A DNA stretch of 64,000 bases from Evernia prunastri. Lineage: Eukaryota > Ascomycota > Lecanoromycetes > Lecanorales > Parmeliaceae. Within the stretch, counting starts at the first letter, position 1. Each line of letters opens with the position of its first letter. The notes beneath the pieces were generated by a model that was not told where the DNA came from, did not search any database, and saw nothing but the letters and a program-made list of their open reading frames with translations. The translations under genes and the position numbers were made by a program. The stretch spans positions 1 to 64,000 of the forward strand of contig NKYR01000157.1 of assembly GCA_003184365.1 (NCBI GenBank), given 5' to 3'. Shown here piece after piece: positions 1 through 9,178 of the stretch.

Positions 1-60
1 TATCTAGTTGTCTTATTCAATTTACCCCCATTAGACTTGACTCTGGGCACGGTTCTGACA
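1..60. mobile_element. LTR 3'-end fragment
   Basis: The first 60 bases are identical to positions 42951-43010, where they form the end of an LTR-like unit that begins TGTT and ends CTGACA. The window therefore opens inside a copy of this LTR. What follows it here (from 61) differs from what follows it at 43011, so these are two separate insertions. No reverse transcriptase or integrase reading frame is visible next to it. Confidence 0.7.
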
Positions 61-2165
61 GAGTCTAACAATCGCATTAACAGTAGAGACTGCTTAGATT
101 TCGATATTATTAAGTGATAAAAGAAGCATAGCGATTAAGCTGTGATTAGATTTGAATAAAATATGCTTATTATATTAATTATATCTATAGAGTGTAAACG
201 AATCTTTAGTAGTGTAGAACGATTAATTATTTCTATTAAAAGCTTGCTGAAGAACGATATTATTGAAATATATAAGTATCTTTGAGGAAACGATGGCGAC
301 CACGAATTGCGAACACACCCACCAGGGCCCCTGCGGGGCTCTAGAGACCTCCAATGTGAAGGTCACGACGAGTACAGCCAAGAACCAAGAGGAGGAGTCG
401 GTAGGAGTCGAGGGAGGGCAACGCGATGCCGAAGACAATGTGGGAGAGCAAGACGGACACGCGTTGGCTACGCGTATAGACGCGATGAAGAGGATGGAGA
501 GATCGAATAAGGAGGCAGCGAGGGCCACAGAGGACGGCACGAAACAGAAGGAGAAGGGTCACAGACGTGACCACGTCAAGAGAATGGGCCAGTTGGTCAA
601 AGACGCGGCGGAAACCGCGAAGAATATATCGTTCGAGGATCTCGACGGACAGAAATTTGGGCTATTTAAGATGGCAATCCAGCTAGCAAGTGAATANTTG
701 GACCTGGTTTTGGACGTCTTGGACGTGGCTTTGGACTTGGAGGACGAAGTCGGCTGGCTGTTTGCCTTGGAACGAGTTGTCATGGACGCGGAAGCCATTT
801 GGGCAGTGGGGTGTGGCTGTGAGTGGAATGATAGAGGAATGTGCTAATGGGAGTAGAAACTGGATATCAGGTGACACCGTGTTACTTGCGTGGCTACGGA
901 AGAGGAACGAAAGAATGCTATGACTCTGAAAGAGATCAATTCGAATGAAGAGTCAAATGCAGATAGAAGCCAGCTACTTATGCTGCTTCCTAATGAGCTA
1001 CCTCCCCTGTAGAGGACACGTATTCCAACATTCCAACCAAGGCCTGAAACGATATAAGCGATATTAAGGCCTACTAACCCCCTGTCATGCAGGCGTGAAA
1101 TAAGATCAGCATGGGGCTTTTTCTGATTCAATAGCTTAGCTGCATAAGTCAGAGAGGGTATAGTCGGAAGTGGCCTGGAGTGAAATTCATTGTTTTTGAG
1201 CTTTATGACAAGTTTTGTATGAGTGCTATATCGTGATGTTCGAAATGCTTCAGCACTACAGATTAGCATGGGCTTCATCGCCACAGTCGGACTGAGGATT
1301 AGCCGGTCGCGTGGCATGATATTTTCTCGCTGCATGATTATTTCGTATAACATGTCTGCAGGCCTGCAGATCGTGTCGGGGACGCGATGAACAGGGGATT
1401 TGTGTCGTGATGGACGCTATATCCATATGGGCCTCCCACCAGTGCTGTGCTCTTTATTCGATTTCATCTCTTTCAGAGGCATGGCATGCTTTCCTGCCCA
1501 CCCGCACCTGTATACAGCCTCAGTTGAACCCATATAGCGAAATAAGCATGGGATTTTTTAAGCACTGGAGCAACTACAGATGCCTCTTCAGGTAGCCTGT
1601 TGCCCCCGCTGTTGAGAGCTCGCAAGAATAACTTTACGATTCCAACGCTTTTGGTGACTCTACACGGTGACAGGTGAAGGCTAAACGGGCAGTTGGGCGA
1701 TTGAATAGTGCTTTTTAAATTGGAAAAGACCGTTCAATTGCTATACGCTAGATGAGCGTAATAATACTCAGGCAGTTGATGAATATCCTGTTGGGGCATG
1801 GAAAAATGTATTGAAAAGTGTTGCTAAACCTCTCTATCGGTACGCTGGACTTTGTCGACAGGTTCGGCACCCCTGAGGGCACCATCCGCGCCCGCGACCT
1901 CGCCGAGAATCTCTTCGTCGAGGAAAAGACGCACCTGGTGCTGACCTGCCGAGCTCTATCGAGGTACTATCGACTTACCGTATGAGTTGATATATACAGT
2001 AGAGGGGTTCTTTTCAATCAAGTCGTGACCACGGGAGGTTTGGATATACAAGGCAGGTATTTCAGGGGCTATATCTAGATTTCTCGTAATACGCACATTT
2101 AATTGCTATAATGGAAATCTTAAAAAACTTCGAGTATAGCCTCAGTCAAGATGCTTTCGCCGGTC
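61..2165. other. gene-poor, repeat-bearing region
   Basis: I recognise no intact gene. An open frame at about 293-847 (+) contains an N base at 697 that could hide a stop codon, and its product resembles nothing I know. Another open frame at 844-1353 (-) overlaps a 46-bp segment (909-954) that recurs in diverged form at 14766-14811. A GC-rich stretch at 1839-1985 looks like a gene remnant and is listed separately. Confidence 0.5.
1839..1985 (+). pseudogene. possible coding remnant, family unknown
   Basis: A GC-rich block in AT-richer surroundings can be read on the plus strand for about 48 codons with biased third positions. It has no start codon and runs into TGA at 1983-1985. The translated text (around LDFVDRFGTPEGT and RARDLAENLF) looks like real protein, but I cannot place it in a family. 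It could be a leftover exon of a decayed gene. Confidence 0.25.
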
Positions 2166-3756
2166 TCAGTGCTTTTCCCCGTTCATGAGCATTTTAGACT
2201 CGTCGGACGGGGTCTTCCAAGGAAGTGTTTCGAAGAGACGGTCGATCCACTCTTGTATGACCGGTCTTGCGGCTGGCTCGCCCATGTGTTTCAAGCCTTG
2301 GAAGAAGCTAACAAAATAAACATCAGCACCGTGAAGGTATGAAGTCGCTCCATAACATACCGAGCTTCCTTGACGCTACCATGCTCCAATGTCAGGAGGC
2401 CATCTTCGATTGGAAAGAGTTCATCTAGCGTTCCCTAATGGCATTATCAGCAGAAATGGGTGCAAAGGCAGGCTTCTCCTAATCTTGAACTTACATTTAC
2501 AAGGCGCAGTCTTGTACTCGGCTGGTCGAGGATGCCGTTCTCGAGCAACGAGAACCGCTTTCGAGAGTCTTTCATCATCTCCTGCACATTTGCGTATCCG
2601 AACTTGAGCGCAAGGACTTGCGTAAGACTGTCACCAAAAGACTGTCAGCCATACCGGCAGCTCCCAGTCTCAAGCCCAGCACAGCGAACAGGAGCCAAGG
2701 ACTTACTCAAACGGATACTCCATGTGACTCGCTATCTCCAACCACTCGGGATCAAACATGTGATGACATCCGCCCCCCTGCGCCACCACACCCAGCAACC
2801 TCTCGCGGTGCGTATGCGCTATCCGCATGGCATAATAACCCCCGCAACTCACCCCCCACGCCACCACCTTGCCCGGCTCCACCCACTCCCGCCGCTCGAT
2901 CCAATCGAGGACGCTATCCCACAGCCTGTCCGGGCTCGTCGGGTCGTTGGGATCAGCGGGGCAGTCGCCCGTGCCCGGTATCTCCACCCCGACCGACGCC
3001 CACCCGTGCGCGACGTGGTGGCTGGACGAGTTGACGTGCTCGGTCCGGTAGCCGTCCAGCCCGTAGATCTGCAGCACGGTGGGGAACCTCCCGCGCGCGG
3101 GGCCCCGCGGCGGCACGCGGACGGTCACGGGGATGGAGGTCCCGGGCCGGTCGGCGAAGGGGATGAGCTGCTCCGTGAGCGGCGGGTCGAGGTACCGGGC
3201 GCCGGCGTAGAAGGCGGCCTTGTTGCGCGCCCAGGCGATGTGCTGCAGGGGGGAGATGGGGCAGGGTTGGCGCGCGGTCCGGTACACGCAAGCGGCGCGG
3301 AGGAAGAGGTCCCCGGCGAGGGTGAGGTCGCCGGCCGTTTCGGCGTCGCGGGCTCGCTGTTCCAGCTTTTCGGCCACGGGGAAGAAAGGTTGGGCGTAGG
3401 TTTCGAAGTCGTAGGGGGGGTGGAGGTTGTTCTGCGAATGTGTTAATGCAAGCTTTGTGTGGTCATTTCTTCCGGTGGACTCACCGTTTTGAAATGATCA
3501 AAAACCTCCTCCAAATCTTCCAGTTTCCCTTCCATGAAGGGGTAGATGCCCAGTCCTGCCTGTGTTCCGCTTCGCATGTCAGTTCTTTTACCTCATTCTC
3601 CCCACATCCCCCCCCCCTCACCGCTGAATAAGAGCGTCAATCGCGATATGGCGACCTTACCCTCTTCTTCCACTTCAGCTCCCACAACGCCCTGATAGAC
3701 TCATGGTGCGCGCCCTGCTTGGCCGTCGGCTCTCCGACAAAATATGGTGGTGGCAT
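2166..3756 (-). CDS. Ayg1-like polyketide-shortening alpha/beta hydrolase
   Basis: Six exons can be joined in phase: 3661-3756, 3485-3559, 2707-3431, 2495-2627, 2361-2434 and 2166-2307, giving 414 residues. All introns are GT-AG. The protein closely resembles Ayg1/YG1 of fungal DHN-melanin pathways, which trims a heptaketide naphthopyrone to tetrahydroxynaphthalene. Visible hallmarks are YGLDGYR, EIPGTGDCPADP, SPDRLW, the nucleophile elbow GVSCGG (Ser about 252), IAHTHRERL near it and a C-terminal FQGLKHMGEP segment. The length fits the family (about 400). It lies roughly 25 kb from the PKS it probably serves and has a TCGGTTTCCGA palindrome 215 bp upstream. Family assignment is firm; the substrate is inferred. 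Confidence 0.9.
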
Positions 3757-3970
3757 TGTTGCTTGAGTCACTTTGTTCTGACTTGCGCGCAAATACGAGT
3801 ATCACTACCTCAAATTGAAACCGTCGAGGAGGGATTGTCACAACTATCTTTTTTGGGGAGGAGGGGAGCCCGGGGGGGTGGAAAGATTGCGCAAGGCGTC
3901 TGTTTTGAAGGCCAGGTAGGGGAATCAGGGGGGTTTCTCGGGTCATGGTGTTGGCCGGATGGTCGATGTT

Positions 3971-3981
3971 TCGGTTTCCGA
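3971..3981. promoter_or_regulatory. TCGG-N3-CCGA palindrome, hydrolase promoter
   Basis: TCGGTTTCCGA lies 215 bp upstream of the hydrolase ATG (3756, minus strand). It matches AflR-type TCG-N5-CGA and CGG-N3-CCG. Binding by the cluster regulator at 18.7 kb is inferred. Confidence 0.6.
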
Positions 3982-4442
3982 AGGTCGGGGGACGGGGATC
4001 GGGAATGGGAGAAAAGGGGACCGAAGGCTGAGATGGTCTGTTTCGGTCGGGAATCATTGGGTTTGCGCTGAATTGGGGTTGGAGGTTTATGGGAGGGGTG
4101 GTAGGTTGGGGTTGGGGGGGTTGGTACGCAGGAGAGGCGGGAAAGGGGAAGGGGAAGTCGGGGTGCCACAATGACTGAGATAGTATTTGCGTGGAGATCC
4201 ATGTTGAGGAAGTGTGTATATTCTAGTCTCTTTCATAAACATATTTTGTTGCTCTTGAAACTTAGCTCAGATGTGTAGGTTGGACAAGTGTGGATTCGGA
4301 GAACCTTGAATGATGGAATGGGCATCCAATACGAAGACCCTGTATTGTCCAAACCCTTACAGAATCCTACCATTTAAGCATGCATACAGATAACTTGATT
4401 GAAGATGTACATTGTACAGAACGAGAGGCAAAAGAAAACACT

Positions 4443-5891
4443 TTAGACCCCTTTCATAAACGCCGTCCCACCTGCCGCTTCATCAACGGCCATCGATTCG
4501 CTCAGCCCACAAACCTGGAAGATCGTCTTTGGGGTAACATTGCTTCCTGTGACACCAGAATCCATGAGATGCTCAAACGTGTTCTTGATAGCGGTGTAAG
4601 CTGGGGCAATCGATGCGAATGAAAACACCATCGCTTGATATCCCATGTTTTGCGCCTCGTCTGCTGTGATGAGCGGACTGACTCCATTCTCTACGCTGTT
4701 CAAGCATAAAGGCCATGGGGCTAGATCGTGGACAGCTTGAGCCGCTTGCTCCCTGGTATTACAACCCTCAAGGATGCCCATGTCGGCACCTGCCTCACGG
4801 GCGCGGCGCAAGCGCTCGATACAATCTTCGTAGCCTCGTGATTGAAGAGCATCTGTGCGGGCAATGATGACAATGTCGGAATGTAGTTGCTTGGCGGCAA
4901 ATATGCACGCTTTGATCCGCTGTATGTAGGTTTCGACGTCTACGACTTCCTTTCCTTGCAAGTGCCCGCAGCGCTTCTGCAGGATTTGGTCTTCGATGTG
5001 GAAACCTGCGACCCCGGCCAGATGGTACTGCTGTACTGCTTTCGCAATGACCATGGGGCCGCCGTAGCCTGTGTCCATGTCGGCAATGAGCGGTGGACCA
5101 TTAGGCTGCAGATTGGCAATCATCTCTGCGTTGGTACGCATGTCGTGGAGCTGAGCGAGCCCAAGATCTGCGGCCCCTAGACGTGAGGCAGTCGTGCCTG
5201 CGCCGGTCATGTACATGGCCTTGAAACCGACTTCAAGAGCAATGCGAGCGGAGAGACCATCGTAAACGCCCGGACATACAATGATGCGTGGTGACGTCTT
5301 GATCATCTGACGGAGTCTAGTTGAAGCGCGTAGAGGGCCAGTGGGGATTTCAATTGAGATGTCGTTTGGTAAGGGAACCCGCTCGAGAGCGATAGACGTT
5401 TCAGTGACAGGAATCCCTAAAGGCTGCTCCTCTGAAGGAACCAGGGCATTGTAGGTTGCCTTTCTCTTCGGTCTCTCCTCAGTCTTTACGATCTCGCAGG
5501 TCGGCGTAGGCTCCTCGAGGGTTTCGCCTTGAGCCGATGATTTACTTCCATCATAGATAACGTCGGGTGCTGATATTTCTTCTAATGCAGCAGACTGGTC
5601 TTTGTGCTTCAATGCCGTCAAAGTAGACATGTGCATATTTAACTTGCTTTCAACGCAGGCGTACTTTGAGGGTAGCTTGCTCGGTGCGGCTAGAGAATCC
5701 GCGGTTTCTGCCACCGGTTCCACTTTGACGCCAAGTTTGGTTGGATGATAGGTGGGCATCTCAAAGTGACGATACTGCGGCTGAAGCATCGACATGTTGC
5801 TGCCCATGGAGTCTCTTTTGGGTGAGGAAGGAGATGATAGGCCCATATAGGTTGGAGTCTCCAAAAGGGAAGTATCCACGGTTTCGAGCAT
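4443..5891 (-). CDS. isocitrate lyase/PEP mutase-family lyase (oxaloacetate hydrolase-like)
   Basis: An intronless frame gives 482 residues from the ATG at 5891; the frame stays open to 6011, but the upstream residues look non-conserved. Residues about 196-482 form the ICL/PEP-mutase barrel. They start with PGVYDGLSARIA, carry the metal-binding DMDTGYGG (about 271-278) and the lyase signature KRCGH with its catalytic Cys (about 306-310), then ARTDALQSRGYE. Lyases of this group (oxaloacetate hydrolase, 2-methylisocitrate lyase, dimethylmalate lyase) have this Cys; true PEP mutases lack it. Overall similarity looks closest to fungal oxaloacetate hydrolase, which makes oxalate plus acetate, but specificity cannot be fixed by eye. 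The first about 195 residues are a low-complexity extension unusual for the family. A TCGGAAGCCGA site lies 270 bp upstream. Confidence 0.8.
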   Translation of the reverse strand: MLETVDTSLLETPTYMGLSSPSSPKRDSMGSNMSMLQPQYRHFEMPTYHPTKLGVKVEPVAETADSLAAPSKLPSKYACVESKLNMHMSTLTALKHKDQSAALEEISAPDVIYDGSKSSAQGETLEEPTPTCEIVKTEERPKRKATYNALVPSEEQPLGIPVTETSIALERVPLPNDISIEIPTGPLRASTRLRQMIKTSPRIIVCPGVYDGLSARIALEVGFKAMYMTGAGTTASRLGAADLGLAQLHDMRTNAEMIANLQPNGPPLIADMDTGYGGPMVIAKAVQQYHLAGVAGFHIEDQILQKRCGHLQGKEVVDVETYIQRIKACIFAAKQLHSDIVIIARTDALQSRGYEDCIERLRRAREAGADMGILEGCNTREQAAQAVHDLAPWPLCLNSVENGVSPLITADEAQNMGYQAMVFSFASIAPAYTAIKNTFEHLMDSGVTGSNVTPKTIFQVCGLSESMAVDEAAGGTAFMKGV

Positions 5892-6160
5892 GGTCCGCGA
5901 TTCTAAGTATGAAAATCTGACTGCTCCAAGAACAAGAAGATATCCAAAAGTCAAGATTCGAAGACAGATGTTGATGTGAGAAAGAGGAGCAACTTTAACC
6001 GCTGAAAACACAGTACCTAAGACTCGTTTTTGCTACTTGCCACAGGGACCTTCGACTGCATTGGAGCCCAATACCTCACGGCCATACTAACCGTGCAAGC
6101 TGGATCTAGTAGCATGTAAGATAGAACGTGTTTCGGGTCATGAGTATCGGCTGAAAAGCC

Positions 6161-6171
6161 TCGGAAGCCGA
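6161..6171. promoter_or_regulatory. TCGG-N3-CCGA palindrome, lyase promoter
   Basis: TCGGAAGCCGA lies 270 bp upstream of the lyase start at 5891 (minus strand). It belongs to the same palindrome class as the sites at 3971, 8940, 16602, 25325 and 28031. Confidence 0.6.
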
Positions 6172-6636
6172 AACCAAAACCGAAGCCAGAGGCCCACAGC
6201 GGCTGGAACTGGATCTTCGGGATAGCACAGCTTCTGTGATAACTCATGTAGGCTCAGCTGTAAGATTAGTGAGGTACGAAGAAAGCGTGAGACTTAGCGT
6301 GTTTATGTTCAAATCGTCCAGCCTAGGTATCTTTCGTCGTGGAAAGCACCTTACGAGTGGGCCGCGGAAACGACAATAGCGTATTTTTTCAAGACTCGGC
6401 TGCAGTTAAAAGCCACATTAATCTTTACAATGCACTCTAGCATTGTTCCACTCGGAGGGATACAGATAGTCTAAGGTAGAAAAAACCTGAGAAAAAATCT
6501 ACCTACCTCTGAAAAATACTGGCGAATGCCAAGCTTTCGGCACGCAAAAGCACTACGAGTAACCTTAGAGTACAATTGGAAGGTGCAGGCGAAGCCGCAG
6601 CCTCCAGCAGCTTAGTCATACATGGCCTAGTAGGGG

Positions 6637-6733
6637 TATCACCTTGTGCGGTGGTAAGTCACACCCTACCCCGGAACTACCCGGATAGCGCACCCCCGGG
6701 GTAGGGTGTGACTTACCACCGCACAAGGCGATA
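6637..6733. repeat. fold-back (inverted repeat) element
   Basis: Two 38-base arms (6637-6674 and 6696-6733) are reverse complements with one mismatch, around a 21-base spacer. The arms carry GTGCGGTGGTAAGTCACACC and its complement. The element sits between the lyase promoter and the 3' end of the acyl-CoA synthetase gene. It could be a miniature inverted-repeat transposable element or another hairpin-forming repeat; no transposase is nearby. Confidence 0.8.
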
Positions 6734-7001
6734 TCCTCTTGCAGCAGGCTTCCTTCTTCATAGAATAATCAATAATCCTTTTCTACCCACACGAATGCAC
6801 TCCCGTCTCATCATTTATACTCGTCTTAAGACAGTACGAGTAAAGTAAGCCAAGGTAATGTACAAAATGAATGACGCAATCATCGACTTCTCTCTCACAA
6901 CAACACCTCCAACAAGATAATTTCAATCAATACGGTTCCAACCCAGGTTGATGCACTAATCCTCCTACACGCTTTGCATCAACCAATGGTCGGCATCATA
7001 T

Positions 7002-8800
7002 TTAAGTCGTCTTCAAGTGCTGATTCATCTGGGCCCTTATCGTCCATGGCAACGCTTTCAAAGTTGCTAAGCAATTGCCCAAGCTTCTCAGCACTCTTTG
7101 CGCTACTCTGATCATTTGCTCTTTTAGCACCCCTGAACGATTGATGAAGAGTGCAGCATTAGAAGAGATTTGGGCTTCTCTTGCCAATACCGCTTTTGCT
7201 ACCATCTGGCGCTGTACCTTGCCAGTCGCTGTCTTGGGCATATTGGTGAAAAAATGTATCTGCAAAATTACCGATCAGCAATCTCTAAAGTTAAAACTCC
7301 CTCATGTCTCACCTCTCTTGGAACTTTAAATCGGACTGCCCGCTGCCCCAACCATGCCAGCAGCTCTTCTGACGAAATCTCAGACCCTTCTCGCAAGGTA
7401 ATGGCGACTGCGAGGTCTTGCCCGTACAGATCATCCTTGACCGCGAAGGTCACAGCCTCAAGCACCTTGGCATGTTGTGCGAACAGGTTGTCAATTTCTA
7501 CTGGACTAATCTTTTCTCCGCCCTTGTTGATAAGCTCTTTGATACGACCTGTCAAGAAGAGATACCCATCTTTATCCAGGTATCCCTGATCGCCTGTACG
7601 GAAGTCGCCACTCTGGTGGAAAGGGTTTCCCGTGACTTTCGGGTCACCCAGATAGCCTTTGGTTACGTTAGGTCCCTGTATGCAAACCTCGCCAATGCTA
7701 CTGCTAGGCAACTCCTGCCCATCATCGTCCATGATCGAGAGTTTAATCCCCTGCGATCTTCCCACGGATCCTGGCTTTCTAGACGCAGGGGGTAGCGGAT
7801 TGGAGGTCATCTGATGGGCGGCTTCAGTCATAGCGTATGCCTCTAATACAGGAGCCTTGAGTAGTGATTCCAAATGTGCATGGACTGTAGGCGACATTGG
7901 TGAAGAGCAAGACCTCACAAATCGTATCGAAGGCACAGGTTCCGGGATTGGATTTCTTAACAAGATCTGGTGAATGGTCGGGACTGCCGTATACCAATTC
8001 ACTCCATGCTGGACAAAGTCACGCCAGAATTCCGAAGCTGAAAATCGCGAAGGTATGACGATCGAACCGCCACTTTTGAGTGAAGTAAGAAGGCCAGCAA
8101 TAAGACCATGGACGTGGAACAAAGGCATTACGAGCAATGTACGATCTTGAGATGTCAGACTGTAAGTTGCTTGAATGTTCGACATGCTTTGGCAGAGATT
8201 CTTGTGGGTAAGCGGAACCTGTCGAACATCAGCAGTGTCCGCGACTTTCAAGATTGGTTACACTACTGCTTTGGGTCTACCCGTTGTACCACTGGTATGT
8301 AGTATCAATGCAGCATCTTCTTCCTCTGGTTGCATTATCTCGACACGTTCTCGACTTCTGTTTCCGTTCGGCTCTTTCATCTCCAGAATCACGTCTTCCC
8401 CATCCCAAAAAACTTCTGCAATTGCGACACGACATTTCCTTGAAGCTTGGATAACATCGCCATTCTGTGCCGTGGCTCCTTTTGGAACAATAGCAAGGTT
8501 TGCATGGAGGTCGTCAAAGTAAAAGCCGAACTCGTCTTGCTTGTACGCTGGGTTAAGCGGTGCGCAAATTGCTCGTTGGAAACTTATCGCCAGGAAAATG
8601 GCTACGAACTCCAGAGTATTTGGTAAGGCGATTGCGACAGCTTCATTTGGTGAGACGCCGAGATCGGCAATCTGTTTCTGTAGCTTCAATACTTGCTGCA
8701 AGAGTTTCTGATGCGAGAGAATGACTGGATTTGACTCTGCCGGGACAATGACAGCAGGGGAGCCATCCTCGGCGTGTGTGCATTGACGCAATGTGGCCAT
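7002..8800 (-). CDS. AMP-forming acyl-CoA synthetase, Pcs60/oxalyl-CoA synthetase-like
   Basis: Three exons, 8267-8800, 7313-8218 and 7002-7259, join in phase to 565 residues. The ANL-superfamily motifs are clear: the P-loop HTSGTTGRPK, FHVHGLIAG, the adenylate-binding YAMTEAAHQM, RTGDQGYLD, GRIKELINKGGEKISP and the C-terminal MPKTATGKVQR lysine. The text follows yeast Pcs60 closely along its length; Pcs60 and its plant relative AAE3 are oxalyl-CoA synthetases. The C-terminus is about 50 residues longer after the last motif and ends LKTT, so the peroxisomal SKL-type signal of Pcs60 is absent. It is transcribed divergently from a TPP lyase of the oxalyl-CoA decarboxylase family with 378 bp between starts, which supports shared oxalyl-CoA metabolism. 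Substrate is inferred from family and context. Confidence 0.85.
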
Positions 8801-8939
8801 AATTCATAAGCGGGAGCGTTTTTGCCTGATTGTTACTTTTCTTTGTAAGTTGAGCAGCTTTCCTGTATGAATTATCACCCTGCATTTGAAGCCTATTGCG
8901 AGAAATGCATTCAGTGGGATCCTACTGACTAATATATGA

Positions 8940-8950
8940 TCGGGAACCGA
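8940..8950. promoter_or_regulatory. TCGG-N3-CCGA palindrome, divergent synthetase/decarboxylase promoter
   Basis: TCGGGAACCGA lies 140 bp upstream of the synthetase start and 229 bp upstream of the decarboxylase ATG. It is identical to the site in the PKS promoter at 28031-28041. Confidence 0.65.
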
Positions 8951-9178
8951 AATGGGTTTTTGAGTCTGTCGGGACAACATATGCATGCAGTCAAACGAGC
9001 CGAAAATTGCAACGTCCGGATGGAAATGAGGGATCCTGCCACAGCCTTTTTTGACATGTTGGATCGTTGTAATTCCACACCAGAATTGCAAACCTCCGTT
9101 TGATGTCAATCCTATCCACGCCAGCTCTACACCTTACAGAGAAGACCATCCTGCTGCCTTGGTCCTGCTCACTTGACT

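Noticed and set aside
263..847. Open frame of about 194 codons near the window start as a gene
   Set aside because: It contains an undetermined base that may be a stop, has no recognisable domain, and overlaps open frames on the other strand in repeat-rich DNA.
3701..4202. Proline-rich minus-strand open frames upstream of the Ayg1-like hydrolase
   Set aside because: They overlap the hydrolase first exon in other frames and look like GC-skewed promoter/leader sequence rather than protein.
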